A DNA stretch of 64,000 nt from Paenibacillus sp. J2TS4 (GTDB lineage Bacteria; Bacillota; Bacilli; Paenibacillales; NBRC-103111): positions 1 through 64,000 of the forward strand of contig NZ_BOSH01000006.1 in assembly GCF_018403245.1 (NCBI RefSeq), in the 5' to 3' direction. The notes beneath the pieces are model-generated. The model saw only the letters and a list, made by a program, of their open reading frames with translations, was not told the origin of the DNA and searched no databases. Below are positions 20,749 through 30,162 of this stretch, one piece after another. The position numbers and the translations under genes are program-made. How positions within the stretch are numbered: position 1 is the first letter of the stretch; the number at the start of each line of letters is the position of its first letter.

Positions 20749-20956
20749 GTCGTTTCTTCCTCCCTGATTGCATTTAATAACCTCTGGATCTTAACGACCT
20801 TTTTCGAAATGATGTTAATATCGGGAGGGAACTGCTGACCCCCTCCGAAAAATTATTTGTGCTTACACTGTTTCTGCGTTTAGCAGAACAGTTCGTGGGC
20901 TCATCAGTCAACTTGTACCGCTTGATATTTCAGCCTAGAGCATATCTGTCGCACAC

Positions 20957-20981
20957 CACTCTCAGAGAGTGTTCTTTTTTT
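20957..20981 (+). terminator. Short terminator-like hairpin
   Basis: CACTCT-CAG-AGAGTG followed by TTCTTTTTTT. No intact plus-strand gene lies directly upstream, so it may be a relic of the lost element. Confidence 0.55.
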
Positions 20982-20990
20982 ATTCGATTT

Positions 20991-21190
20991 TTAAAGTAGT
21001 ATATAGATAAAGATACCAGTAATGCCTATAATACTACACATTATCCCCCAAAGCGTGTATTCCATAGGTAGAGCTCTGATGGCTCTGTAGCATCCCTAGA
21101 TGCCCACTTTGCAGTAATTCTCCAGAAAAGTTTAGTCTTGAAAAGCATTAATGATCCTACAAATATAAGAAAAATGCTAACGAAAATCAT
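20991..21190 (-). pseudogene. DUF6199-like small membrane protein with a one-base frameshift
   Basis: From ATG 21190 (after GGGGGAGG) the frame gives a membrane helix (MIFVSIFLIFVGSLMLF), then FWRITAKWASRDATEPSELYLWNTRFGG, and then stops. Shifting frame at the G5 run (C5 on the plus strand, 21045-21049) continues with IMCSIIGITGIFIYILL and a stop, exactly the second helix expected after an RxGG motif in DUF6199-like proteins. A sixth G would restore a protein of about 66 residues. It is either a real frameshift, a phase-variable G-tract or a sequencing error. Confidence 0.6.
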
Positions 21191-21781
21191 TGAAATCAAG
21201 CCTCCCCCGATTACTGAAGATTGTGTAATCAATTACGGATTGGTAAGATATATGTTTCGAGTTGTATATAAATTAATCCTCTTATTAGTAGAAATAGAAA
21301 TATTCCCAAGCTCTTGGACTTCAGGAATATTGTAGAATCAATTATGAAATTACTTAGTGATTGGGAAAGCGCCAAACTAATTGGATTTCATACATCTAAA
21401 TAGGCCAAATCAGCCGATTATTGCAATCTAATTGCAAATCATACAGTTAGATCGGACAAAAATAGCCCATCTATCTCAATTTCTCATTTCTTACTGCAGT
21501 TATTCCATCTAGTCCAGCTTTTCTGCGAGTAAAACCAAGAAGTACCTGTATATAATCCATTTAGTCGGGCAAAAAAGAACGTAACCACCATGACGAACAG
21601 GCTGCCAATGATTTCGGCAGCTAGTTGGCGTAAATGGCACCATGTCAAACAGAGCTCCGCATTTAAGTAGTTCGCTAGTTCCATTTACCTAGATAATAAA
21701 TAAACAAATATACTGATTGGAAGCAACTTCTTTGTTTGATATACTAATCGTTCGACTATTTAAGACACCCGGAGGTCCAGT

Positions 21782-22291
21782 ATGAAACCTATTAAATTAA
21801 TGACGCTTGTATTGATTGCAGCTCTAGCCTTAACAGGCTGCGGCCGAAGCGGGGCCAAATTATTGGACAAAGTAACATCAGCGCAAGGAGAAACGCAAAC
21901 TCCGAAGCCTTTACCTTCCCCTGACCTAACCGAAGATGAGAAGATCAAAGCGCAAGTGACAGATATCGTCAAGAATAAACTCGGTTTTTCCATCGAAACC
22001 ATTGAAGTGAATAGAGTCGCTGATTCTGTCGATTCAGAGGCTTACTCTGTCTCGATCTATCTCACCTATACCGCAAAAAGCATTGCTGAAACGACGAAGG
22101 ATATGATTAAGAAATACAATAATGAAATAGGAACAAAGGCTGCAAGAATAGAGGGTATTCATCAATTGGACATCTTATGGGAAGTCCCTCACCTGAAAGA
22201 GGACGGAGAGATTGTCAAAGCCAACCTTCTGAAGGAAAATAATCAGCTAGAATTCGTGGAAATATGGTTTGACGAGAATATTTTCGAATAA
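21782..22291 (+). CDS. Hypothetical lipoprotein
   Basis: A 169-residue precursor with a clear lipoprotein signal (MKPIKLMTLVLIAALALTGC, lipidated Cys20). The mature part is charged, with a short linker rich in Pro and Thr followed by an alpha/beta region (DEKIKAQVTDIVKNKLGF, SVSIYLTYTAK). CGGAGG precedes the ATG. It has its own terminator at 22348. No family was recognised; it is probably a membrane-anchored extracytoplasmic protein. The preceding 21336-21781 is AT-rich and shows nothing else convincing. Confidence 0.8.
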   Translation: MKPIKLMTLVLIAALALTGCGRSGAKLLDKVTSAQGETQTPKPLPSPDLTEDEKIKAQVTDIVKNKLGFSIETIEVNRVADSVDSEAYSVSIYLTYTAKSIAETTKDMIKKYNNEIGTKAARIEGIHQLDILWEVPHLKEDGEIVKANLLKENNQLEFVEIWFDENIFE

Positions 22292-22347
22292 TTTAAATCG
22301 AGAAGGTTTCGTTAGCTTACAATCAGGAGAATCATAATCAATAACTA

Positions 22348-22380
22348 AGGAATGCTTGATGCAAGCATTCCTTTAGTTTT
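22348..22380 (+). terminator. Terminator after the lipoprotein gene
   Basis: AGGAATGCTTG and CAAGCATTCCT form a perfect 11-base stem with an ATG loop, followed by TTAGTTTT. The rest of the gap to 22599 shows no gene. Confidence 0.85.
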
Positions 22381-22599
22381 CTCTGGCTCAAAATCGATAC
22401 TTTCACTATGGCGTTTATCTTATCGGGGGGATAATCCCGACATGGAGTTTCTATGCAATCCCCACATATCATTAAGGGATTGTAAAAGAATAGTCATAGG
22501 AGGAACATCTTAAGGAAAATTTATGGTGTAATTTGTGTTTCGATTTCTATTATAATAAACAGGATGGGTGAAATTTTCAGCCCGAGAGGGGGACGTAAC

Positions 22600-24045
22600 T
22601 TGCCAGGCGATATGCACAAGCTCATTATTTTGCACACTAACGATATTCACAGCCATTTTGAACAAATGCCCAAGATAGCTACAGTCATTCGCAAGCTTAG
22701 ACAAAGCTATCCGTCTGACGCTGTCATTACTGTAGATGTAGGCGATCATATGGACCGGATGCGGCTGGAAACGGACGGCACCGGCGGGCGGGCTAATGTG
22801 GAAGTAATGAAGGCCACGGGCTATGATTTGGCTGTTCCCGGCAATAACGAAGGGCTGACCTTAACTATGCGGCAGCTGGAAGAAGCTTACACCCATGCGA
22901 ATTTTGATATATTGGCGAGCAATATGGGGATAATCCCGTCAGGACAGCTTCCTTACTGGCTCAAGCCGTTCCAAATCAAGGAATGGTTCGGAATGAAAAT
23001 CGCCTTTATCGGAGTGACTGCCTACTACCCCGACTTTTATCAGCTGTTGGATTGGAAGCTAAGTGATCCCTTGCCAACGATTGAGGCATGGGTAGGGCGA
23101 CTTAAGCAAGAAGTCGACAGTATCGTCGTGCTATCTCATCTGGGCTTGGCTAATGATCAACGGATGGCCGAACAAATTCCTGGCATCGACCTCATTCTCG
23201 GGGCTCATACACACCACTTGCTGGAGCAGCCTCTCCGTGTAGGAGAAACTTATATCGGAGCGACGGGCAAGTTTGGCCAGTATGTCGGGGAGATGGTGCT
23301 AACCTACGACACGTCTCGTAAACAGCTCCAACAAATAGAGGGGAGATGTGTTGCAGTCGAATCGTATGAGGACGCGGAAGATATTGTCCAGATTATCGAT
23401 CAATTCAAAGAGAAGGGCACGGCTTACTTAAGCTCGACGATTACCAGTCTGAGTCGTCCTTTAACGGTAGCCTGGAGACAGGAATCATCTTTGGGAAACT
23501 TGCTTGCTTCCGGAGTCCGTCGTTGGGTGGATGCAGAGGTAGGAGTAGTCAATGCGGGTCAATTGCTAGGTGGCCTGGAGGAAGGTCCGGTTACCAAGCT
23601 GCAGTTGCTCCATATTTGTCCATCTCCGATCAATCCATGTAAATTCTGGTTGCGGGGGGACCATCTGGCGCTCGCCCTGGAGCAATCGCTCCTGGATGAA
23701 TTTATGGACAAGGAGATCCGCGGATTTGGCTTTCGCGGCAAGGTTCTAGGAACTCTGTGCCTGGACGGAATCGACGTAGCTTATGATGCAGCAGCCCCGG
23801 CGTACCATAAAATTAAAGAAATTCACATTAACGGTGTACCGTTGGAGCCAGGAAAACAGTATCGTGTCGGCTCACTAGATATGTTCACCTTTGGAGTAGG
23901 GTATTTGTCCCTGAGCAAGGGAACGGAGACCCAATATTTTTTGCCGGAGTTTATTCGTGAAATACTGGAAGCCCAGTTAAGCTATGGGATTGATTATGAC
24001 CGCTTCTCTGTTCCGAGATGGAGAGAAATAGGAGCAGCCCATTGA
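22600..24045 (+). CDS. Cytosolic 5'-nucleotidase/metallophosphoesterase (YunD-like)
   Basis: A 481-residue two-domain protein. The N-terminal calcineurin-type metallophosphatase has LHTNDIHSHF, VDVGDHMD, GNNEG and GAHTHHLLEQ metal-binding motifs. The C-terminal half is the 5'-nucleotidase substrate-binding domain. Unlike secreted UshA-type enzymes it has no signal peptide, as in Bacillus YunD. A TTG start at 22600 is preferred because AGAGGGGG lies seven bases before it; an ATG at 22612 is the alternative, and ATG 22564 lacks a usable site. It probably hydrolyses nucleotides or nucleotide sugars in the cytosol; the substrate is unknown. Confidence 0.85.
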   Translation: MPGDMHKLIILHTNDIHSHFEQMPKIATVIRKLRQSYPSDAVITVDVGDHMDRMRLETDGTGGRANVEVMKATGYDLAVPGNNEGLTLTMRQLEEAYTHANFDILASNMGIIPSGQLPYWLKPFQIKEWFGMKIAFIGVTAYYPDFYQLLDWKLSDPLPTIEAWVGRLKQEVDSIVVLSHLGLANDQRMAEQIPGIDLILGAHTHHLLEQPLRVGETYIGATGKFGQYVGEMVLTYDTSRKQLQQIEGRCVAVESYEDAEDIVQIIDQFKEKGTAYLSSTITSLSRPLTVAWRQESSLGNLLASGVRRWVDAEVGVVNAGQLLGGLEEGPVTKLQLLHICPSPINPCKFWLRGDHLALALEQSLLDEFMDKEIRGFGFRGKVLGTLCLDGIDVAYDAAAPAYHKIKEIHINGVPLEPGKQYRVGSLDMFTFGVGYLSLSKGTETQYFLPEFIREILEAQLSYGIDYDRFSVPRWREIGAAH

Positions 24046-24124
24046 AGAAATGGATTAGGTGTAGTAATGGAAGGCTCGTCATACAAATAAAGTAATGGGA
24101 TGAGGACAGGAGGAGAAGCGTGCT

Positions 24125-24943
24125 ATGCTGGAATTATGGAAAGCGATCATTGTCGGAATAGTCGAGGGACTGACCGAGTTTTTGCCGGTATCTTCTACCG
24201 GCCACATGATTCTGGTAGGTCATCTGATCGATTTTAGAGGGGATAAAGCGGATACGTTCGAAATTGCGATTCAGCTTGGAGCGATTCTGTCCGTCGTTGT
24301 TCTTTATTGGAAAAGGGTGCTTCGTCTATTCGGCATTCAAGACCGCTCCGAACGGCTGCAGCCGGGCCCCAGGCTGAATTTGCTGCATATTCTGATCGGG
24401 ATCGTGCCCGCTATGGGATTCGGCTTTTTAGCTCACAAATACATCAAGCTTTTGTTCATGCCGGAGACTGTCGTCATTGGTCTGATCATGGGAGGGATTT
24501 TTATGATTATAGCCGAAAAACAAAGCCCCCCTGTAGCGGCCGAGACGATGGATGGCATTACATACAAGCAGTCGTTGTATATTGGTGTGGCCCAATGCTT
24601 GTCCTTGTGGCCCGGATTTTCACGCTCCGGGGCTACCATTGCTGCGGGAATGCTGGCCGGCACGAGCCGGGGAGCAGCAGCGGATTATACTTTTTTAATG
24701 GCGATTCCGATTATGACCGCAGCTACCGGGTACGACCTGCTTAAAAATTATAGTTTGTTCTCAACAGAAGACTTGCTGCCCTTTATCGTTGGCTTTTTGG
24801 TTTCCTTTGTGGTTGCTCTTCTAGCCGTTGCGACATTCATTAAATTAGTGTCCAGGCTTAAGCTCACGTATTTTTCCTATTATCGGTTCGTACTGGCCGC
24901 CATTGTTATTCTTTATATGGCCATTGGCGGTTTCAGTTATTAA
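24125..24943 (+). CDS. uppP: Undecaprenyl-diphosphatase
   Basis: UppP (BacA) recycles undecaprenyl pyrophosphate, the lipid carrier of wall synthesis, and confers bacitracin tolerance. The 272-residue membrane protein has the two diagnostic motifs: VEGLTEFLPVSSTGHMILVG near the N-terminus and LWPGFSRSGATIAAGMLAG near residues 160-178. About eight hydrophobic helices are visible. AGGAGGAG precedes the ATG, and a terminator follows at 24983. Confidence 0.96.
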   Translation: MLELWKAIIVGIVEGLTEFLPVSSTGHMILVGHLIDFRGDKADTFEIAIQLGAILSVVVLYWKRVLRLFGIQDRSERLQPGPRLNLLHILIGIVPAMGFGFLAHKYIKLLFMPETVVIGLIMGGIFMIIAEKQSPPVAAETMDGITYKQSLYIGVAQCLSLWPGFSRSGATIAAGMLAGTSRGAAADYTFLMAIPIMTAATGYDLLKNYSLFSTEDLLPFIVGFLVSFVVALLAVATFIKLVSRLKLTYFSYYRFVLAAIVILYMAIGGFSY

Positions 24944-24982
24944 TTTCAAGCATTCAAACGGGAATGTTGGGAGGGGTCATGA

Positions 24983-25006
24983 AAAGCTCTGTAAAGGGCT
25001 TTTTTT
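24983..25006 (+). terminator. Terminator after uppP
   Basis: AAAGCTC pairs with GGGCTTT (one wobble) around a six-base loop, followed by T7. Confidence 0.65.
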
Positions 25007-25162
25007 GATTATTTGTTGGACTTGCCGTTTGCTTACCGGGACAAAAAATGGGAAGATGTTGTTATAGGATCGGCCATAATAATAGTGCATGCGCGGAGCC
25101 GAAAACGTGGCTTCATGACAAGAATGACCATGGATATCGAAGTCGTAACGGGGGATGGATGG

Positions 25163-27382
25163 ATGCGGGAAAAAGCGAGTAAAGGGATATTTTGGTTGTG
25201 GGGAGACGCGATGTATCGTTTCCGTCACTGGGTAACCGGACTATGGATCGTTATACTGCTATCCATGGCTTTTTTTGCAGTACAAGCTCCTGACTTGTTT
25301 AAAGACAACGGTTTTACGCCTAAAGGCAGTGAATCGGATGCGGGGATGCTGGCATTGGAGGAGAAGCTCGACATTCCGATAACAAATTACGTTCTTGTGT
25401 ACTCCAGTGATTCGCTTGATTTAACGAGCCCGGAGGCGGTAACGACTATATTGGATTCTCTTGCCCCCGTCCAACAGCTCCCTTATGTAACGGATATCGC
25501 GATTAATCCGTCTGCCCGTATAGCAGGTCAAGAGCATATTCAATCCGTCAACGTATCCCTTCGCTTGTCTACGGATGAGGCATTGGATAAATATAAGGAA
25601 ATTAAGGCTGGAATCGCCGCCCCGCAAGGGATGAAGGTCGATATTACCGGAGGAGCCCCGATTCTGCATGATATGCAGGTGGCGACCAAGAAGGACATTG
25701 TCAAAGCTGAAATAATCGGTCTGCCCATCGCTTTGCTCGTGCTGCTGCTTATCTTCGGTACGGTGCTGGGTGCTTTGCTGCCGCTCGTTGTTGGCGTGGC
25801 CAGCGTAACGACAACGCTCGGAATCACGTATTTCATCGCTCAGAATTATTCGCTGTCGAACTTTTTGCCTAACATGGTGACCATGCTCGGCTTGGCAGTA
25901 GGGATTGATTACGCCTTGTTCATGGTCAGCCGTTTCCGGGAAGAGCTGGACCGGAAACGGGATGTTCGCGAAGCGGTGGCGATGACCTGTCAAACGGCGG
26001 GAAGATCGATTTTTTTCTCCGGAGTGGCCGTATTAATCGGACTTCTCGGCATGCTGTTCATTGAACTGAACATCTTCCGCACCCTTTGTTTGGGAGGAGT
26101 GCTGGTCGTGTCTCTGTCCGTCATCATTGCCAATACTCTGCTGCTCTCCTTGATGGCGATTTTTGGACAGAGCATTAATCGATTTAATGTCATTCCCGCT
26201 CGTTGGAAAAAACGGCCCGCCTCTCATCTCTGGGGCCGGATAGCTTATTGGGTAATGAAGCGTCCAGTTCTATTGGTTGTCCTTATGAGCGGAATCTTGG
26301 TTACGTTTATGCTCCCGATTGGCGATATGAAGCTGGGTCTGCCGAGTGCAGGCATGCTTCCTCCGAGCTATGAGTCGAGACATGGAGATGACCTGCTGAC
26401 CCAAGCTTACGATGCGCGGGAAATGAATCCGATCCAAATCTACTTGGAAACGGAAGAAGAGGTATGGACGGAAACTTCTATACGCGAGCTCTCCGCCTAT
26501 GCTGACAAACTCGCAGAATTGGATGGAGCTCAAGAGATCAAGAGCATGCTGACGGCCCTGGACGGCGTTCCGCTGGAACAAGTGACGGCGATGTTGGGGC
26601 GGGAAGAAGCGCGTGAGAAGCTGCAGGAAGCGAAGCTCGCCAAAGATCATTCCTCCTTGATGATTGTCATTCCGAATCAGGATCCGGAAGGCAAGGAAAC
26701 CGAGCGGCTGGTAGAACAAATCCGGCAGCTGGATACCGGAGGAATGCAGGCTCTGGTGACAGGCGGACCGGCTTACCGGCTAGATATGCTCGGTCGGATT
26801 AACGACCGTATCCCCGTCGTGGTAGGATTTGTTATGGTCGCGACTTATTTTGTTCTGCTGGCCGCTTTCCGTTCTGTGTTGCTCCCGCTCAAAGCGGTTT
26901 TGATGAACGTGCTCAGTTTGGGGGCGAGCATCGGAATTGTTGTCGCTGTATTTCAGAAAGGCATTATGGCGGACGTGCTTCACATTACTTCAACGGGCTA
27001 TGTGGATGCAACCCTTCCGATTATCATTTTTTGTGTAGTCTTTGGAATATCAATGGATTACGAAGTCTTTTTGCTCTCCCGCATTGCCGAAGAATACGAG
27101 AATACCGGAAATAACGAAGCCAGTACGGCGGAAGGCCTGAAAAAAACAGGAAGCCTGATCACTTCGGCCGCATTTATCCTGATCGTTGTCGTCGGCTCCT
27201 TTATTTTTACCGACATTCAAATTATTAAAGCTCTCGGTCTCGGCTTGTCTTTGGCCGTCCTGCTCGATGCGACCCTGATCCGGGTCATCGTCGTTCCCGC
27301 CTTGATGAAGCTGCTGGGAAAAGCGAATTGGTGGGCCCCTCGCTGGATGCGGAGGAAGCCACGGGAGTTAAGAAGAGTTTAA
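25163..27382 (+). CDS. MMPL-family (RND) membrane exporter, YdfJ-like
   Basis: A 739-residue RND-superfamily transporter with two repeats, each a membrane helix, an extracytoplasmic loop, and five more helices. The helix-4 motifs are GLAVGIDYALFMVSRFREEL in the first half and VFGISMDYEVFLLSRIAEEY in the second; their Asp residues carry the proton relay. Substrates of such proteins are lipids or amphiphilic compounds; this one is unknown. ATG 25163 follows ACGGGGGA. The frame is open back to 25013, and a later ATG at 25211 after GGGGAG is also possible, so the N-terminus is uncertain by about 50 residues either way. Confidence 0.88.
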   Translation: MREKASKGIFWLWGDAMYRFRHWVTGLWIVILLSMAFFAVQAPDLFKDNGFTPKGSESDAGMLALEEKLDIPITNYVLVYSSDSLDLTSPEAVTTILDSLAPVQQLPYVTDIAINPSARIAGQEHIQSVNVSLRLSTDEALDKYKEIKAGIAAPQGMKVDITGGAPILHDMQVATKKDIVKAEIIGLPIALLVLLLIFGTVLGALLPLVVGVASVTTTLGITYFIAQNYSLSNFLPNMVTMLGLAVGIDYALFMVSRFREELDRKRDVREAVAMTCQTAGRSIFFSGVAVLIGLLGMLFIELNIFRTLCLGGVLVVSLSVIIANTLLLSLMAIFGQSINRFNVIPARWKKRPASHLWGRIAYWVMKRPVLLVVLMSGILVTFMLPIGDMKLGLPSAGMLPPSYESRHGDDLLTQAYDAREMNPIQIYLETEEEVWTETSIRELSAYADKLAELDGAQEIKSMLTALDGVPLEQVTAMLGREEAREKLQEAKLAKDHSSLMIVIPNQDPEGKETERLVEQIRQLDTGGMQALVTGGPAYRLDMLGRINDRIPVVVGFVMVATYFVLLAAFRSVLLPLKAVLMNVLSLGASIGIVVAVFQKGIMADVLHITSTGYVDATLPIIIFCVVFGISMDYEVFLLSRIAEEYENTGNNEASTAEGLKKTGSLITSAAFILIVVVGSFIFTDIQIIKALGLGLSLAVLLDATLIRVIVVPALMKLLGKANWWAPRWMRRKPRELRRV

Positions 27383-27413
27383 CTTTAGGAGACGTTAAGT
27401 TACAATAAAGATC

Positions 27414-27455
27414 GGGGTTACTTTTAGTTCCACTTATCTAGCTAGAGATAACCCC
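27414..27455 (+). other. Hairpin between the MMPL gene and yfkAB
   Basis: GGGGTTA pairs with TAACCCC, and an inner TTATCT/AGATAA pairing overlaps it. No T-run follows, so it is at best a weak terminator or a leader structure for the next gene. Confidence 0.4.
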
Positions 27456-27498
27456 TTGCTTAATGGTCTACCAACAATAAAGTCAGGTGTGAATTGAT

Positions 27499-28602
27499 AT
27501 GAAAGCAGCTATGAATCCCCAGCTCGATCCGTGGGATCCGATTTTTTCCTTGCAGGAGCATGGTGAGCATGTCCTGACAAGTGTAGAGTTGACAGTCACT
27601 AATCTGTGTAATATGCGCTGTGAGCATTGCGCTGTCGGCGATGAGCTTGTGATGAAAGAAGATGCCAAGCTCCCGCTTTCCTTCATTCTGAAGAAACTGG
27701 ATGAAGTGAAGCATTTGCAGACGATCAGTCTAACCGGAGGGGAGCCTTCCTATAATGAGGAGACGGTCCGGAATTATATTGTGCCAATCCTGAAATACGC
27801 ACAGGACAGAGGAGTGCGTACCCAGATCAATTCCAACGTCACCTTGGATTTGTCTCGATACGAGCTAATGGCTCCTTATTTGGATGTGCTTCATATTTCC
27901 TTCAACTATTTAAGCGCTGATGATTTTCACCAAATCGGTTTTGCCAATGCTACCCATGAGGTCAGAAGAAGCACCGCCGTAAAAATGTATGAGAGAATGA
28001 TCGATAATACCCGGGCGCTAAGTCAAGCAGGCTTGTTCGTTTCCGCTGAATCGATGATTAATTATCGGACTCACGACCGGTTGTCCGATATTCATAAGCT
28101 CATCGTGGAGATGGGCTGTCGGCGTCATGAGGTTCATCCGATGTATCCCAGCTCCTTTGCTGCTCACTTGCCCAAGCTCCCGCTGGATTTGCTGCGTCAG
28201 TCCATATCCGATTTGTTGGACGGCCGGGATCCGGACGTATGGATGCTGTTCGGAACGCTGCCTTTCTATAGCTGCAGCAGCGATCCCCGGGATCGGGATT
28301 TGATCCAAAGGCTGAGGATCGAGCCCAATGTGACGGTACGCAATGATCCCGACGGACGCAATCGGTTGAATGTCAACCTGTTTACCGGGGATGTGTACGT
28401 AACTGATTTTTCCGATCTATCCTCCTTGGGCAATGTTCATTCGGACAAACTGGATGATGTGTTTGCCAGATGGCTGAGCCATCCTCTGAATCTGATGGTT
28501 AACTGCCATTGTCCACAAGCCCGGTGCTGCGGGCCCAATCTATTGGTGGCCGATGCATACTATCCAGAAGTCGACTTTAAACAACGCAAGGCCGTTATAT
28601 AA
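27499..28602 (+). CDS. yfkAB: Radical SAM/CxCxxxxC-motif protein YfkAB
   Basis: A 367-residue radical SAM protein with the [4Fe-4S]-binding CNMRCEHC at residues 34-41, the SAM-binding SLTGGEPSYNEE, and near the C-terminus the second cysteine motif CHCPQARC (CxCxxxxC) that names the YfkAB subfamily. In Bacillus subtilis strain 168 the gene was annotated as two pieces, yfkA and yfkB; here it is one intact frame. AGGTGT precedes the ATG. The reaction is unknown. The SUF operon upstream could supply its clusters, as for any Fe-S protein. Confidence 0.88.
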   Translation: MKAAMNPQLDPWDPIFSLQEHGEHVLTSVELTVTNLCNMRCEHCAVGDELVMKEDAKLPLSFILKKLDEVKHLQTISLTGGEPSYNEETVRNYIVPILKYAQDRGVRTQINSNVTLDLSRYELMAPYLDVLHISFNYLSADDFHQIGFANATHEVRRSTAVKMYERMIDNTRALSQAGLFVSAESMINYRTHDRLSDIHKLIVEMGCRRHEVHPMYPSSFAAHLPKLPLDLLRQSISDLLDGRDPDVWMLFGTLPFYSCSSDPRDRDLIQRLRIEPNVTVRNDPDGRNRLNVNLFTGDVYVTDFSDLSSLGNVHSDKLDDVFARWLSHPLNLMVNCHCPQARCCGPNLLVADAYYPEVDFKQRKAVI

Positions 28603-28807
28603 TCTCACCACGCTCTTCTTCGCAATCATTCTACCTCATCTCCTTCATCTGGCCCGACCATCTTCTGCCGATTCATTCAGAGGATGGCCGGGTATCCAAT
28701 GAATAACCCTCTGTTCCTTCTGCCTGTAATTCCGGTATGATTCCGGGCAAAAGTTGGGACAATACGCAAGAGGTGTTAATCTCGGATAGCAAAGGAGAAT
28801 TATACCA

Positions 28808-30139
28808 TTGGACGCTCAATTTGAATTAGGGACCCTCTTTTGGAATATCGCCCTCGTATTATTTCTCGTCTTTTTGAACGGTTTTTTTGTCGCTGCTGAA
28901 TTCGCATTTGTTAAAGTCCGGGCTACCCGGCTGCAGGAGCTGGCTAACAATCAATTGGCCAAAGCCAAATATGCCCTCAAGGTAACGGACAAGCTGGATG
29001 CTTATTTGTCGGCCACCCAGCTGGGGATTACGCTGGCTTCCCTTGGCTTGGGTTGGGTCGGGGAGCCGGCGATTTCGAGACTGGTCGTCGACCCTTTGCT
29101 TGCTGTCTTCGGTTGGAACAACGCACTGTTCAGCCACACCCTTTCTTTTATACTCGCCTTTGTCATCATTACTTTTTTACATATCGTGTTGGGAGAACTC
29201 GCTCCCAAATCGCTCGCTATTCAAAAATCAGAATCCACCTCACTTTGGCTCGCTGGCCCGTTAATTATATTCTATAAACTATTCTTTCCGGTTATTTGGT
29301 TATTGAACGGGACCGCTAACTTGCTGTTAAGATGGATAGGCATTGAACCGGCTACGGAGCAAGAGGCGCATACAGAGGAAGAAATCCGAATACTGATGAA
29401 TCAGAGCGCCAAGAGCGGACATATCAACAAAGATGAAATGAAGCTTTTTGATAACATATTTGAATTTTCCGACCGGCTGGCCCGTGAAGTGATGGTGCCC
29501 CGGACGGATATGGGCTGCTTGTTCACAGACCTGTCTTATGAAGAGAATATGAATTTCGTCTATCAATCTAAGCATACCCGCTATCCGGTAGCTGTAGGGG
29601 ACAAGGATGAGATCATTGGTTTCGTCCATATTACTGATTTGCTAACAGCAAGTCCGGACGAGGAGCATGACCTGACTACTTTCCTGCGGCCCATCCTCGC
29701 TGTGCCGGAGGCAATGGAAATCAGCGATGTTCTGAGAAGGATGCAGAAGCGCAGATCCCAGTTGGCCATTGTCATAGACGAATACGGAGGAACGGCCGGA
29801 CTGCTGACGACGGAAGATATATTAGAGGAGATCGTTGGAGAAATTCAGGACGAATTTGATGAGAACGAGCGTCCGGATATCGAGGTCAGGGACCAATACA
29901 TTTCGGTTTCGGGGCGATTACTGCTAGAAGAGATTAACGAGCTGCTGCATGTTTCCATTGACGATGAGGAGGTGGACTCGATTGGGGGCTGGCTGTTTAA
30001 AGAATTGGAAGGGATGCCGGCTAAAGGAAAATCCGTTGAAGCTTCCGGGCGCCTATTCGAAGTCGCGGAGCTTGACCGGCTGCGTATTACTAGGGTGAAT
30101 ATTTATCTGCCGGGGCAATCCCCGCGGCCCAATAGCTGA
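28808..30139 (+). CDS. CNNM/CorC-type hemolysin-family membrane protein
   Basis: A 443-residue protein with an N-terminal DUF21/CNNM membrane domain of about four helices (residues 10-200; FFVAAEFAFVKVRATRLQEL and LGWVGEPAI), a CBS pair (about 215-340; REVMVPRTDM and VIDEYGGTAGLLTTEDILEE), and a C-terminal CorC_HlyC domain (about 355-435). Such proteins are implicated in Mg2+ or Co2+ efflux; "hemolysin" is a historical label. The start is TTG 28808, with AAGGAG 12 bases upstream. An AI-2E family gene follows 23 bases later, probably in the same operon. Confidence 0.9.
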   Translation: MDAQFELGTLFWNIALVLFLVFLNGFFVAAEFAFVKVRATRLQELANNQLAKAKYALKVTDKLDAYLSATQLGITLASLGLGWVGEPAISRLVVDPLLAVFGWNNALFSHTLSFILAFVIITFLHIVLGELAPKSLAIQKSESTSLWLAGPLIIFYKLFFPVIWLLNGTANLLLRWIGIEPATEQEAHTEEEIRILMNQSAKSGHINKDEMKLFDNIFEFSDRLAREVMVPRTDMGCLFTDLSYEENMNFVYQSKHTRYPVAVGDKDEIIGFVHITDLLTASPDEEHDLTTFLRPILAVPEAMEISDVLRRMQKRRSQLAIVIDEYGGTAGLLTTEDILEEIVGEIQDEFDENERPDIEVRDQYISVSGRLLLEEINELLHVSIDDEEVDSIGGWLFKELEGMPAKGKSVEASGRLFEVAELDRLRITRVNIYLPGQSPRPNS

Positions 30140-30162
30140 TTCTACCGTGAGGAGTGTAGGTC

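Noticed and set aside
21484..21684. 66-codon minus-strand frame (MELANYLNAELC...)
   Set aside because: Weak ribosome-binding site, unusual Trp/Cys content and no recognisable helix pattern or family.
28654..28697. Stem-loop between yfkAB and the CNNM-type gene
   Set aside because: CCATCTTCTG pairs with CAGAGGATGG, but the stem is bulged and no T-run follows, so it was not called a terminator.
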